From assembly GCF_039904985.1 (NCBI RefSeq), contig NZ_CP157005.1, positions 3,119,501-3,183,500 of the forward strand: DNA of 64,000 nucleotides, in the 5' to 3' direction. Source of the stretch: Methylomonas sp. AM2-LC (GTDB taxonomy: Bacteria; Pseudomonadota; Gammaproteobacteria; Methylococcales; Methylomonadaceae). The notes beneath the pieces were generated by a model. The model saw only the letters and a list, made by a program, of their open reading frames with translations, had not been told where the DNA came from and ran no database searches. Made by a program: the position numbers and the translations under genes. This document shows positions 26,818 through 35,849 of the stretch, piece after piece (the stretch's first letter is position 1; the number at the start of each line of letters is the position of its first letter).

Positions 26818-28098
26818 ATGACTCCAGAAAGTAAGCTAAATCTATCGAGTTTCTTTGGAATAGGATTAATCTTTCCACTGTTTTTTCAACTGTCTGGACA
26901 TATCTATAATAGCAGCACAACTTTATTAGATTCAGGCGGAAAGCTGGCGACACTCCCATTACCGCTTTCAATTTTGGTCTGTTTTGGCGGGATTTTAGTA
27001 TGGATTAAAAATTACAAAAGTACATACTTTGGCTGGATATTCATTACCATTTTTTGCGCTGTTATGTCGATTTCCCTGTGCGCTTCCAGCATAAGCGTGG
27101 GGTTTGAGCTACGCAAAGCCTTATTAATGTTACAATTTTTACTGCCAACTTTTGGCCTGATCGCTGGATTGCTAATCGAAGACAATGATAAATCCATCGC
27201 CAAAAGTTTTCTCTATACCTTATTGTTTTTAGTACCCCTTCAGTTAATATGTGGCTGGATGCAAGATACGATAACGCTAACACACAATCTTTATTTATTC
27301 GGCATATACTCTCATATTGAATATGTTCCCCCTATTTTAGTGTGTGCTTTTGCCTATACATTGTCATTACTGTGGGATAGCCATAAGCGAAGGCTGAGTA
27401 TTTTGACTTTGTTAATGTTAATTTACGTGGTTTCATCGACTTCATTTTTAACCATTTTTGCTTACTTTTCTTTTATTATTGTCTTTTCATGCTCTAAAAT
27501 CTATGGCAATTGGCAACAAAGTCAGCGCCGATTTATTTTACCGATTTTATCGTTGATGACAGTTGCAGTTATTATTTTTTATCTTCCAACTGCTTATAAT
27601 AAGTTAGGAAATTTAACCCATCATAATTCGCTAACCTCTGAAAATCTAAGTACTAAATATACAGATCTCTATAATGGAAAAATACCCTCAAACATACAAG
27701 AGAGACTGGATATCTGGAAATTATATACTGATGGTATGACCGATAACACGGCCATACTATTACTTGGCCACCCAGCGCCATTACCAAGAGAAATTCGTTC
27801 TAGCGCTCACAATTGGTATTTGGATCTTATTTACAATTTTGGAATAATTGCATTACTACCCATCTTGTTTTTAATTTTATTCACGACTCATCAATACCTT
27901 CGCTCTAAAAGAAAAGTGGGTTCAGATACTTTTTGGCTGGCAGTCATCGTATTTTTTTTAGTGATTATTGACAATAACTTTAAAGTGACTTTACGCCAAC
28001 CCTATCCCGGTATTTTTGCCTTTTTTATGTGGGGATTATTATTATCAAATCTTCGTGTCAATCACGATCAAACACCCTCTTCTACTGTTTATAGATGA
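26818..28098 (+). CDS. O-antigen/capsule polymerase-like membrane protein
   Basis: 426 aa from the ATG at 26818 (a TTG lies four codons upstream). About ten hydrophobic helices with one larger loop (about residues 260–330), and the SAHNWYLDLIYNFGIIALLP segment. This H-N-x-x-L plus G pattern is typical of Wzy polymerases and WaaL ligases (O-antigen ligase-like family). It should polymerise repeat units at the periplasmic face. Its stop overlaps the flippase start by 4 bp. First gene of a polysaccharide operon. Confidence 0.75.
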   Translation: MTPESKLNLSSFFGIGLIFPLFFQLSGHIYNSSTTLLDSGGKLATLPLPLSILVCFGGILVWIKNYKSTYFGWIFITIFCAVMSISLCASSISVGFELRKALLMLQFLLPTFGLIAGLLIEDNDKSIAKSFLYTLLFLVPLQLICGWMQDTITLTHNLYLFGIYSHIEYVPPILVCAFAYTLSLLWDSHKRRLSILTLLMLIYVVSSTSFLTIFAYFSFIIVFSCSKIYGNWQQSQRRFILPILSLMTVAVIIFYLPTAYNKLGNLTHHNSLTSENLSTKYTDLYNGKIPSNIQERLDIWKLYTDGMTDNTAILLLGHPAPLPREIRSSAHNWYLDLIYNFGIIALLPILFLILFTTHQYLRSKRKVGSDTFWLAVIVFFLVIIDNNFKVTLRQPYPGIFAFFMWGLLLSNLRVNHDQTPSSTVYR

Positions 28099-29531
28099 AA
28101 TCAGAAATTTATATCAGCGTTGGCAGTGTTTTTGGCTCTGCACTGCTTTGGTTGCTAAGTTTTAAATTAGTCGCCTGTTGGTTTGGTCCTGAGGGGGTTG
28201 GATTATTTTCACAATTACGACAAATAACGCAGGCGGCCACTATAGCAATTACCTATGGAGGAACTAACGCTATCGTGCAAAGTCTGGCCGAACGCCGCAA
28301 TAATTTGCAAGCATGCTTTCAATTACGAGGTACTGCAAGTCGTTTAGTGATAATCACTGCTGGATTGATTATCGCCTTAGCCTTACTGTTCGCCACGCCA
28401 GCAACACACACTTTTTTATCGTCTGACTCAGACGAGCTGATTAGAACTTTACGCCTGATTTGTTTTGCCATCTTGTTAAATGTGGGTAGCACCTACACAA
28501 TTGCAGTGTTGAATGGATACTGCTCTTACAAGCTGTTAGCATTAGCACAACTTGCTGGACCTCTTGCACTTGTTATTGCGCTGTCATTTTTATATTTCAT
28601 GAAATTTCCATTTCATGCCGAAATATTAGGGTATTTACTGATAGTCTGTTTTTTATTCGCTTACCTTGCCGGCAGTTATGGGGTTTTACGTCTACCCAAA
28701 CCAGCGTTATCCGCTTTAAAAGCTAACTATCTGAGCAAAACAGACACCGCCGTGTTTATTAAATTTGCAGCAGCCACCCTAATAGCTGCTATTTCTTCAA
28801 CAGTCAGCTTATTATTTATCAGAGCCTGGATTATTGAAAGCCATGGATTAGCCTTTGCCGGGTTGTTTGATGCGGCATGGACTCTAACATTTAACTATAT
28901 TACCCTTTTATTAACGGCATGCAGTACACTATACCTACCTTTATTGGCGAGTAGCATGGGAGACAAAGAACAAAAAACATATTTGTTAAAAACAGCTTAC
29001 CTGATTTTAGTCTCTTGTACACTCATCTGTTTTTTTATTGTGGTTTTCCAGAAAGAATTAATTTCAATTTTATATACCCCAGAATTTGCAGAATCAGGTC
29101 AATTGATAGTCATTCTGACCGTAGCAGTGATTTTTCGAAGCATTTCTTGGGTGTATGGGATGCTAATAGTCGCAAAAAAAAATACGCGTATGCTGATATT
29201 GTCAGACTTAACTTTTAACTTATTATTATTGATATCAGCCCAATATGTTATGCAAAACTATTCTTCTATGGATTCTATCGGCTGGATATTTGTGTTACCT
29301 CATTTTTTTTATTTGACATTTGTTCTGGAATACGCGTGTTATAACAATAAATTGCTAACACGTCGCCAGATTTGGCCTTTGATAATACTTGCCGTACTAC
29401 CTTTACTGTTAATAGTACTTTGTAACGATAATATGCCTATTTTATCAAAACAAACTAATTTTATATTCATGGCCACAGGTTTGGCTGTTAGTGGATTATC
29501 CTGGTGTAATTATAAAAAAATTGCTTTATGA
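28095..29531 (+). CDS. Polysaccharide flippase, Wzx-like (O-antigen translocase)
   Basis: 478 aa with 12 or more predicted membrane helices. It opens with ISVGSVFGSALLWLLSFKL and has FGPEGVGLFSQLRQITQAA, the WFGPEGVGL pattern of the O-antigen translocase branch of the MOP superfamily. It should flip undecaprenyl-linked repeat units across the inner membrane. ATGA overlaps link it to both neighbours. Confidence 0.82.
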   Translation: MKSEIYISVGSVFGSALLWLLSFKLVACWFGPEGVGLFSQLRQITQAATIAITYGGTNAIVQSLAERRNNLQACFQLRGTASRLVIITAGLIIALALLFATPATHTFLSSDSDELIRTLRLICFAILLNVGSTYTIAVLNGYCSYKLLALAQLAGPLALVIALSFLYFMKFPFHAEILGYLLIVCFLFAYLAGSYGVLRLPKPALSALKANYLSKTDTAVFIKFAAATLIAAISSTVSLLFIRAWIIESHGLAFAGLFDAAWTLTFNYITLLLTACSTLYLPLLASSMGDKEQKTYLLKTAYLILVSCTLICFFIVVFQKELISILYTPEFAESGQLIVILTVAVIFRSISWVYGMLIVAKKNTRMLILSDLTFNLLLLISAQYVMQNYSSMDSIGWIFVLPHFFYLTFVLEYACYNNKLLTRRQIWPLIILAVLPLLLIVLCNDNMPILSKQTNFIFMATGLAVSGLSWCNYKKIAL

Positions 29532-30070
29532 ATAAACTACGACTGGATATTGAACGATTTCACCAACTCTCAGGAAACACAGAGCTAATTACTCCATTTA
29601 TTTTACTGCGTTCCTGCTTTAATCCTCGTATAGCTCCTGTGGTGGTGATACGTTTATCAGAATATTTTTACCAAAAAAAACTGGGTTTTATTGCTAAGTT
29701 ATTTAGCTTAATCAATGTTATTTTTTTTGGTCTTGAATCATCACCCAGGGTACAAATTGCGGGCGGTTTGTTTTTACCCCATACGGTGGGTACAGTGATT
29801 GGTGCAGAACGAATTGGTAAAAATGTGACCATTATGCAAGGGGTTACCTTAGGTGCTAAAGAACCCGACATGTACTTTACAACGGGTACTAGACCCGTTA
29901 TTGGCAATCATGTACTCATTGGTGCTGGCGCTAAAATTATCGGTAATATTACCGTGGGTGACTACGCAAAGATTGGTGCAAATGCGGTGGTATTACAAGA
30001 TGTGCCAGCCAATAGCTTAGCCGTGGGTGTACCGGCTAAAATCGTCAGCCAAAAACAAGTAAATGACTAA
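29528..30070 (+). CDS. Serine acetyltransferase-type hexapeptide acetyltransferase
   Basis: 180 aa. An N-terminal helical part, then a left-handed beta-helix: HTVGTVIGAERIGKNVTIMQ, VTLGAK, RPVIGNHVLIGAGAKIIG and YAKIGANAVVLQDVPANSLA, with His in LPHTVG. In a polysaccharide operon such proteins usually O-acetylate sugar residues rather than make O-acetylserine. Overlaps the flippase gene by 4 bp. Sequence after it is cut by an IS element. Confidence 0.82.
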   Translation: MNKLRLDIERFHQLSGNTELITPFILLRSCFNPRIAPVVVIRLSEYFYQKKLGFIAKLFSLINVIFFGLESSPRVQIAGGLFLPHTVGTVIGAERIGKNVTIMQGVTLGAKEPDMYFTTGTRPVIGNHVLIGAGAKIIGNITVGDYAKIGANAVVLQDVPANSLAVGVPAKIVSQKQVND

Positions 30071-30384
30071 AATTTCACTTAGCACATATATGGACTTCCC
30101 CCCTATTGCAAGACAAATTTTACCAAAATGAATGATTTCAAAAGTAATCAAGATTGCCGCCATATATTCGGTTTCAATTAGAGGTTGATTAATTTAACCA
30201 CTGAACCTTGATGAACGTATTCGCGCGCTATTTCCACAAACATCCTAACGATTTTTAAAATCTATGTGCTTGAACGGGATAAATAGCACCGGTCTGACCT
30301 GTTGTTATCATCAATTGGATTTACTTGCCTCCGCAATCTGTTTTACTCTGTGTTACACCATTCACTTTTAATCATATCAACTGA

Positions 30385-30457
30385 GGGTTATCCACGCCTT
30401 ACCCAACACCGGAACCCTTCTATCACGTGTAGGTGTTGGGTAAGGCGTGGATAACCC
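30385..30457. repeat. 26-bp perfect inverted repeat inside the IS
   Basis: GGGTTATCCACGCCTTACCC followed by AACACC (30385–30410) is perfectly repeated in inverse at 30432–30457, with a 21-nt loop. GTAGG…CCTAC pairs near 30429–30463 recall REP sequences. It lies just after the transposase stop and could act as a terminator or be a REP that entered the IS. Confidence 0.85.
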
Positions 30458-30467
30458 GGCCTACACG

Positions 30468-31504
30468 CTACGACATGACTACATCGGCGGACCTAACCTC
30501 ATACCTCTTATTTTGTGTAGCCATTACCCACAAAATTCGGGCATTTTTATTGGCCAGTGCGACGGCCGCTTTGTTAAAACCACGTCGTTCAATTAGCGCC
30601 TGCAACCATCGACTTAGCGAGTCTGTTTTACCTTGGCAGTTTTTCAAGACTGATCGGGCGCCGTGAATCAGTAAAGTTCGCAGATAGCCATTACCTCGTT
30701 TACTGATACCCAACAACACCACCTTGTCACCACTCGTGTGCTGTTTGGGTACAATGCCTAAACTGGCTGCATAATTTTTGCTTTTGGTATAGCCTTTACC
30801 GTCCCCTATATCCGATGCAGCCATAGTAGCCGTAATGGCTCCTATACCTGGAACCTCTACAAATCGTTGACATAATTCGCTCTGAATACAGAGTTGATCA
30901 ATCTGCTTATCATACTCTTTGATCGTTTTATCCAATTCCTTGAGTTTTTCAAGCTGTTTGGCAAACAGATTTCGACTGATCACGCTTAAACCATTCTCAG
31001 CATCTTCAATAATTTCAGTGAGGTGCGTTCTGAGCTGATTGATGCCTATAGGCAGCACAATTCCCCACTCACCTAAAAAACCCCGAATTCGATTCGCCAC
31101 CGCCGTCCGTTCATCCACTGTACTTTGACGCAATCGATGCAGCATTTGAATATCTTGCTGCTCAAGCGTCTTAAGCGAAACTGTTCGTCTTTTCGGTTGC
31201 GGTGTGTTGCCGTCCAAATAGCCTCTGCATCGTTATAATCATTTTTATTGCCCACCACAAACCCTTTCACATAACGGGCATTCAGCAATACCACTTCATG
31301 CCCCAGTTTCTTGATTTCTCGCGCCCAATAATGCGAGCCTCCACAGGCTTCCATACCAATGATACTGACTGGCAAGTTCGCTATGTACGACAATAAATCC
31401 GCTCGCTTTACTTTCTTTTTAATCTGTTTCAGTTCAGCATTAAAACTCACCAGATGAAAAATGTTTTTTGCTAAATCTAAACCAATTACGTTATTCTTGA
31501 TCAT
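30468..31504 (-). pseudogene. IS110-family transposase, frameshifted
   Basis: Two minus-strand frames add up to one enzyme. 31504 to about 31200 gives the DEDD/RuvC-like N-terminal domain (IGLDLAKNIFHLV, GMEACGGSHYWARE, NDYNDAEAIWTA). About 31217 to 30468 gives the rest, with PKRRTVSLKTLEQQ and the Transposase_20 part VPGIGAITATMAASDIG, SLGIVPKQHTSGDK and LGISKRGNGYLRTLLIHGAR. The frame changes near 31195–31210, so the element is probably immobile unless helped in trans. Confidence 0.9.
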
Positions 31505-31559
31505 GGATTTCTCCTTACCCTTGTTTATTTGCCAGGTGCATTATGACACCGTTAGGGGT

Positions 31560-31574
31560 GGGGAGAAGTCCATG
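31560..31574 (+). promoter_or_regulatory. Ribosome-binding site supplied by the IS end
   Basis: The IS right terminus GGGGAGAAGTCCA gives GGGGAG, 6 nt before the ATG at 31572, whose A is the last base of the element. The pre-insertion context (…TTTCACTTAGCACATATATG) had no such site. Confidence 0.55.
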
Positions 31575-32402
31575 CCATCATCCTTGGTCGTTTATAAACC
31601 AGATTTGGTTATGCTTGAGGAAGTCATATTATCCTTACAAAAAGCCGCTTTAACCGCTAAACAGCACTATACAATCAGTTTTTCACTCACTATCGTCGAT
31701 AATTCAAATGAAGAATGCTGGCAAAAACAATTGCAAATTCAGTATGCGCAGTATCAAAAATGCGCGCCTGATTGGACACTGGAATTATTGCATTCCGCTG
31801 ACAATATGGGCTATGGAGCAGGCAATAATAAAGTAATCAGGGAGGTAAAATCTGATTATCATTTGGTCATTAATCCAGACTTATTTATTGAGCAGGATAT
31901 GTTGCTACAATGTATCCGTTTTATGGAAGCCAACCCTAACATAGGCTTATTAGTACCTGCTGTATTTGGTGAAAATGGTGATCGTCATTACCTATGCAAA
32001 CGTAATCCTACTTTATGCATCATGTTTATTCGTTCATTACCTTTCAAGTGGATTAAAACTTTATTCCAATCGACTTTAGCCAAATTTGAGATGCGCGACT
32101 GTAATTACGAACAAATTATTGAAAATGTTGAATTTCCAAGTGGTTGTTGTATGTTCTTTAGAACAAAGCCACTACAACAAATTCAGGGATTTGATCCTGA
32201 TTATTTTTTGTATTACGAAGATGCTGACATTGGTCGAAGAATGCGCAAAATTGCGGGCGTTGTTTACCTGCCCAATGCAAGAGCAATACACCGTTGGGCA
32301 AGAGCAACGCATCGGAGTAAAAAATTTTTTCTGATTACGATTAAATCCGGTTTAATATATTGGTATAAATGGAATAAGCCTTGTTATCCTAACGACAAAT
32401 AA
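31572..32402 (+). CDS. Family 2 glycosyltransferase, rhamnosyltransferase-like
   Basis: 276 aa from the ATG at the IS border; the frame reaches back to 31461 but that part is IS sequence. SSLVVYKPDLVMLEEVILSL, LTIVDNSNEE, ADNMGYGAGNN, VINPDLFIEQ with DxD-like site, FPSGCCMFFR, FDPDYFLYYEDADIGRRM with catalytic Asp, and IHRWARATH. These are typical of WbbL-like transferases. It should add a sugar to the repeat unit at the cytoplasmic face. Originally 19 bp after the acetyltransferase, now separated by the IS. Confidence 0.85.
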   Translation: MPSSLVVYKPDLVMLEEVILSLQKAALTAKQHYTISFSLTIVDNSNEECWQKQLQIQYAQYQKCAPDWTLELLHSADNMGYGAGNNKVIREVKSDYHLVINPDLFIEQDMLLQCIRFMEANPNIGLLVPAVFGENGDRHYLCKRNPTLCIMFIRSLPFKWIKTLFQSTLAKFEMRDCNYEQIIENVEFPSGCCMFFRTKPLQQIQGFDPDYFLYYEDADIGRRMRKIAGVVYLPNARAIHRWARATHRSKKFFLITIKSGLIYWYKWNKPCYPNDK

Positions 32403-32414
32403 GATTGTCGTTAG
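32389..32414. terminator. Hairpin across the glycosyltransferase stop
   Basis: CTAACGACAA pairs perfectly with TTGTCGTTAG around a 6-nt loop that overlaps the stop codon. No T-run follows, so it may protect the 3' end or mark a weak terminator between convergent genes. Confidence 0.45.
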
Positions 32415-32473
32415 CTCTATGCAGTTTACAACCAACTCCGTAAACAAGACTTTTTAGCAACAATTTACAAAGA

Positions 32474-33466
32474 CTACTCAGCCAAACACGCCTCTCCGAC
32501 ACAGACATTCACTTCCACAGTGATATGATCAAGATGCACAAAATTGGCCAGCTTTGCTTTATAGTAATTGGGGGGCTTTGGCTGTTGTGTGACGATGACC
32601 ACTATAGCTGCCTGATGAGTAGCACCCAAACGCCACACATGTAAATCGGTTACACGACAATCATCATCGGCTTCCACAGTATTCTGTATTGATTGTATAA
32701 AGTCTTGATCGACGCTTTGATCCAACAAAGCCGGACTGGTATCACGAATCAAGCCCCAAGCCCATATCAGAATAATGACCGCACCGACAAACCCCATAAT
32801 GGCATCTAACCAGTTCCAGCCATAATATTTTCCGGCTAGCAAAGCTGTAATGGCCAATACAGAGGTCAGAGCATCAGCGAGCACATGCATAAAAGCAGCT
32901 CGCAGATTGTGATCTTGGTGTTTGCCTGTCGAGTGAGGATGATGCTCATGCTCATGCTCATGCTCATGCTCATGGTGATTATGCTGCTTTACCGCTTCAT
33001 GAGCATGGTCATGATGGTCGCTAAGCAAAAATGCACAGAGTAAATTAATACCCAAACCAATACAGGCTACCAGAGTAGCATCATCAAAATTAATTTCTTC
33101 TGGCTTTACCAAGCGCATTGCTGATTCAGCTATCATCATCAATGCCACCATCGCCAACGCAATGGAACTGGCAAAACCGCCCAGTATACTGACCTTGGCT
33201 GGACTAAAAGCAAAGGTCTGATCTTGCTCGTGAATACGGCTATAGCGATAGGCATACAAGGTAATAATAAATGCCAAAACGTGCGTAGCCATATGCCAAC
33301 CATCGGCCAGCAATGCCATTGAACGAAACTGAATTCCTGCCGCTATTTCCACCAACATGGTGGTAAAAGTCAGCAATAACACCCATTTTGTGCGCGTTTC
33401 ACCGCGTCGATTGATTTTGGCAAAATTATGCGGGTGCTGCCAGTTACTCAATTGATGTATGTGCAT
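32474..33466 (-). CDS. Cation diffusion facilitator, DmeF-like
   Basis: 330 aa, proton-coupled efflux of Co/Ni/Zn-type metals across the inner membrane. The N-terminal HIHQLSNWQHPHNF motif is characteristic of DmeF. Six TM helices carry the metal site ALLADGWHMATH in helix 2 and HVLADALTSV in helix 5. A His-rich loop (HDHAHEAVKQHNHHEHEHEH) lies between helices 4 and 5, and a cytoplasmic domain (VTDLHVWRLGATHQAAIVVI) ends the chain. Part of the His-rich loop is coded by a perfect (GCTCAT)5 DNA repeat. No adjacent DmeR/NreB-type regulator is seen. Confidence 0.9.
   Translation of the reverse strand: MHIHQLSNWQHPHNFAKINRRGETRTKWVLLLTFTTMLVEIAAGIQFRSMALLADGWHMATHVLAFIITLYAYRYSRIHEQDQTFAFSPAKVSILGGFASSIALAMVALMMIAESAMRLVKPEEINFDDATLVACIGLGINLLCAFLLSDHHDHAHEAVKQHNHHEHEHEHEHEHHPHSTGKHQDHNLRAAFMHVLADALTSVLAITALLAGKYYGWNWLDAIMGFVGAVIILIWAWGLIRDTSPALLDQSVDQDFIQSIQNTVEADDDCRVTDLHVWRLGATHQAAIVVIVTQQPKPPNYYKAKLANFVHLDHITVEVNVCVGEACLAE
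32944..32973. repeat. (GCTCAT)5 hexanucleotide tandem repeat in the CDF gene
   Basis: Five perfect 6-bp units coding for alternating His-Glu on the minus strand. Unit gain or loss keeps the frame. Confidence 0.95.
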
Positions 33467-33579
33467 ACGGTAATCCAGGAGTTGACTTTAACGCTAATGC
33501 AAACAGTATTCCGTTATTTTTAAATCTAGCCAAATGGAAAAACAACACATTTAGCATTTAGGGCTATTGGATATGTTAA

Positions 33580-33599
33580 GCATCTGTCACGACAGATGC
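33580..33599. promoter_or_regulatory. Palindrome between flavin-reductase and CDF genes
   Basis: GCATCTGTC-AC-GACAGATGC, perfect 9-bp arms. It lies 113 bp upstream of the CDF start and 60 bp after the flavin-reductase stop; it could be an operator for metal control or a terminator hairpin. Assignment open. Confidence 0.4.
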
Positions 33600-33659
33600 A
33601 CCTCCAAGCGTCGGCACATCCTCTATATGCTTACCTTTACGGTTAATAGTGACCTGAAT

Positions 33660-34145
33660 CTATACTTCAGCTAACTGTCGATAGCCGCCATGGTAATAAA
33701 GCAAAGGTTCACCCGTGCGACAAATAACGTTTTCAACTTCGCCTATGACTACCCAATGCGTACCTGCAACTACTTGCTGTACCAACTTGCATTCAATACT
33801 CACCAAGGCAGCAGATAATAAGGGAGCACCATACAGCCCAGTTTCCCAATCGACATTAGCAAAGCGCTGTTCCTGATTACTACCACCTGCAAATTCATTC
33901 GATACCGCTTGTTGTTCAGCACTTAATATATTGATGGCAAAGCTTTGTTCTTCAAGTACCAACGCACCAGTATCAGTAGTCTGGTTAAGACATACTAGAA
34001 TTTGCGGTGGTTCCATCGAAACACTGGAAAAAGAGGTAGCTGTCATCCCTTTAGGACCTTGCTGAGCAGATTGAGCAGTCACCACTGTCACGCCACTCGC
34101 CCATAATTTTAATGCGTTTTTAAAGTCATTAGCATTTACGCTCAT
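33660..34145 (-). CDS. Flavin reductase family protein
   Basis: 161 aa, single split-barrel flavin-binding domain: ALKLWASGVTVVTAQSAQ, KGMTATSFSSVSMEPP, LVCLNQTTDTGALV, FAINILSAEQQAVSNEFAG and VVAGTHWVVIGEVENV. It matches HpaC/RutF-type NAD(P)H:flavin oxidoreductases that feed reduced FMN/FAD to a monooxygenase. No such monooxygenase is adjacent, so its partner is unknown. Downstream of lysS on the same strand (63-bp gap). Confidence 0.87.
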   Translation of the reverse strand: MSVNANDFKNALKLWASGVTVVTAQSAQQGPKGMTATSFSSVSMEPPQILVCLNQTTDTGALVLEEQSFAINILSAEQQAVSNEFAGGSNQEQRFANVDWETGLYGAPLLSAALVSIECKLVQQVVAGTHWVVIGEVENVICRTGEPLLYYHGGYRQLAEV

Positions 34146-34208
34146 CTTGTTCTCAATAGGTTTTAAATTGAAATTCAGCCTCAGTATAGTATTACTTGAG
34201 GTATGCGC

Positions 34209-35705
34209 TTAATTTTTAGGCCGCATATGCGGAAACAATAACACATCACGAATACTGGGGGCATTGGTAAACAGCATAGCCAAACGATCAATACCTATAC
34301 CCTCACCCGCTGTTGGCGGCAAACCGTGTTCAAGTGCGGTGATATAATCAGCATCATAATGCATGGCTTCATTATCACCCGCTTCTTTTTCAGTTACTTG
34401 CTTTTGAAAGCGTTCCGCCTGATCTTCAGCATCGTTCAACTCTGTAAAACCATTGGCAATCTCTCTACCTCCCACAAAAAATTCAAAGCGATCAGTCACA
34501 TGTGGATCTAGATCATTACGTCGAGCCAAAGGCGATACTTCCACCGGATAGGCAGTAATAAAGGTCGGATTCAACAATTTATGTTCTACGGTTTTTTCAA
34601 AAATTTCAATCTGAATTTTACCCAAACCGTAGTTATCTTTAACCATGATACCCAGTTTTTCTGCCACCGCCTGTGCAGCTTCTCTGTTGTTTAAATCAGC
34701 AAGTTGCAAATCTGGATTAAATTGCAAAATTGATTCCAACACCGTCATACGGGCAAAAGGTTTACCAAAATCATATTGTTCACCTTGATACTCAATGACC
34801 GTATGACCCACTACGTTTTCGGCGATACCTTTAAGCATTGCTTCTGTTAAATCCATCAACTCGCCGTATTCAGCATACGCTTGATAGAATTCTAGCATGG
34901 TAAATTCTGGATTATGCCTGGTCGACAAACCTTCATTACGAAAATTACGATTAATCTCAAACACCCGTTCAAAACCACCCACAACCAATCTTTTTAAGTA
35001 CAATTCGGGGGCTATACGTAAATATAATTCCATATCCAACGCATTATGAAAGGTCGTAAAAGGTCTAGCCGTTGCACCGCCGGGAATGACTTGCATCATC
35101 GGCGTTTCCACCTCCAGAAAATCACGTTCCAGTAAAAATTGACGGATGTAGGCAATAATTTTAGAACGCATTAAAAAGGTGTGGCGAGTTTCCTCGCTCA
35201 TAATCAAATCCAAATATCTCTGCCGGTATTTAATTTCCTGATCTGCAATACCATGAAACTTCTCTGGTAAAGGCCGCAAAGCCTTGGTCAGTAAGCGTAT
35301 GCTATCCACACGCAAGCTCAGTTCGCCAACCTTGGTTTTAAATAACACCCCTTCTGCACCTAGAATATCGCCAATATCCCATTTTTTAAACTGCTCGTTA
35401 TACACGCCTTCCGCTAAATTATCGCGACTGACATAAACTTGTAGCTGACCACTCATATCCTGTAAGTGGCAGAAACTAGCTTTACCCATAATACGCCGCG
35501 TCATCATTCGACCAGCGATTTTTACCCGTACGGGTAGCGCTAACAGCTCTTCTTCTGTCTTGTCAGCATAACTGGCCAGTAATTGACTGGTAATGCTGTC
35601 ACGTCGAAAATCAGTTGGAAAAGCTATACCTTCGGCACGTAACTGAGTAAGTTTCTCGCGGCGTTGTCTAATTTGTTCTTGTTCGTCGTGTTCTAGTTCT
35701 GACAT
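34209..35705 (-). CDS. lysS: Lysyl-tRNA synthetase, class II
   Basis: 498 aa, charges tRNA-Lys. The ATG at 35705 begins [19 protein letters not shown], in line with known LysS starts; an upstream ATG at 35759 adds atypical residues. OB-fold anticodon-binding domain ([20 protein letters not shown]), motif 2 [20 protein letters not shown] and motif 3 [15 protein letters not shown] are all present. In many gammaproteobacteria it follows prfB directly; here another gene lies between. Confidence 0.96.
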   Translation of the reverse strand: MSELEHDEQEQIRQRREKLTQLRAEGIAFPTDFRRDSITSQLLASYADKTEEELLALPVRVKIAGRMMTRRIMGKASFCHLQDMSGQLQVYVSRDNLAEGVYNEQFKKWDIGDILGAEGVLFKTKVGELSLRVDSIRLLTKALRPLPEKFHGIADQEIKYRQRYLDLIMSEETRHTFLMRSKIIAYIRQFLLERDFLEVETPMMQVIPGGATARPFTTFHNALDMELYLRIAPELYLKRLVVGGFERVFEINRNFRNEGLSTRHNPEFTMLEFYQAYAEYGELMDLTEAMLKGIAENVVGHTVIEYQGEQYDFGKPFARMTVLESILQFNPDLQLADLNNREAAQAVAEKLGIMVKDNYGLGKIQIEIFEKTVEHKLLNPTFITAYPVEVSPLARRNDLDPHVTDRFEFFVGGREIANGFTELNDAEDQAERFQKQVTEKEAGDNEAMHYDADYITALEHGLPPTAGEGIGIDRLAMLFTNAPSIRDVLLFPHMRPKN

Positions 35706-35849
35706 GGTTTGTTTTATTGTTATTAAATCTCTGAAAAATATGTAGAAGATACTCATCACATGGATGAGCCGGTGAAATAAAAACCTAAATGCCGGTATCT
35801 CTTGTGAGATTAACTAGCGTCAATATAGATAGAGCAAGGAAACTATAGC

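Larger units (their letters stand above)
30091..31572 (-). mobile_element. IS110-family insertion element, 1.48 kb
   Basis: Ends are TGGACTTCCCCCC at the left (30091) and the inverted GGGGAGAAGTCCA at the right (31572), 13 bp with one mismatch, as in the IS1111-type branch. No target duplication is obvious. It holds one transposase gene, broken by frameshift, and a large palindrome at 30385–30457. Left flank CATATA joined to right flank TGCCATCA would form ATG-CCA-TCA, so it inserted in the start codon of the glycosyltransferase gene. Confidence 0.8.

Noticed and set aside
30468-31504. Productive ribosomal frameshifting of the IS110 transposase
   Set aside because: IS110-family transposases are normally single-frame, and no slippery heptamer with stem-loop is evident at 31195–31210; decay is simpler.
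32944-32973. Short regular repeat as a CRISPR array
   Set aside because: Units are 6 bp without spacers and code for a His-Glu loop.
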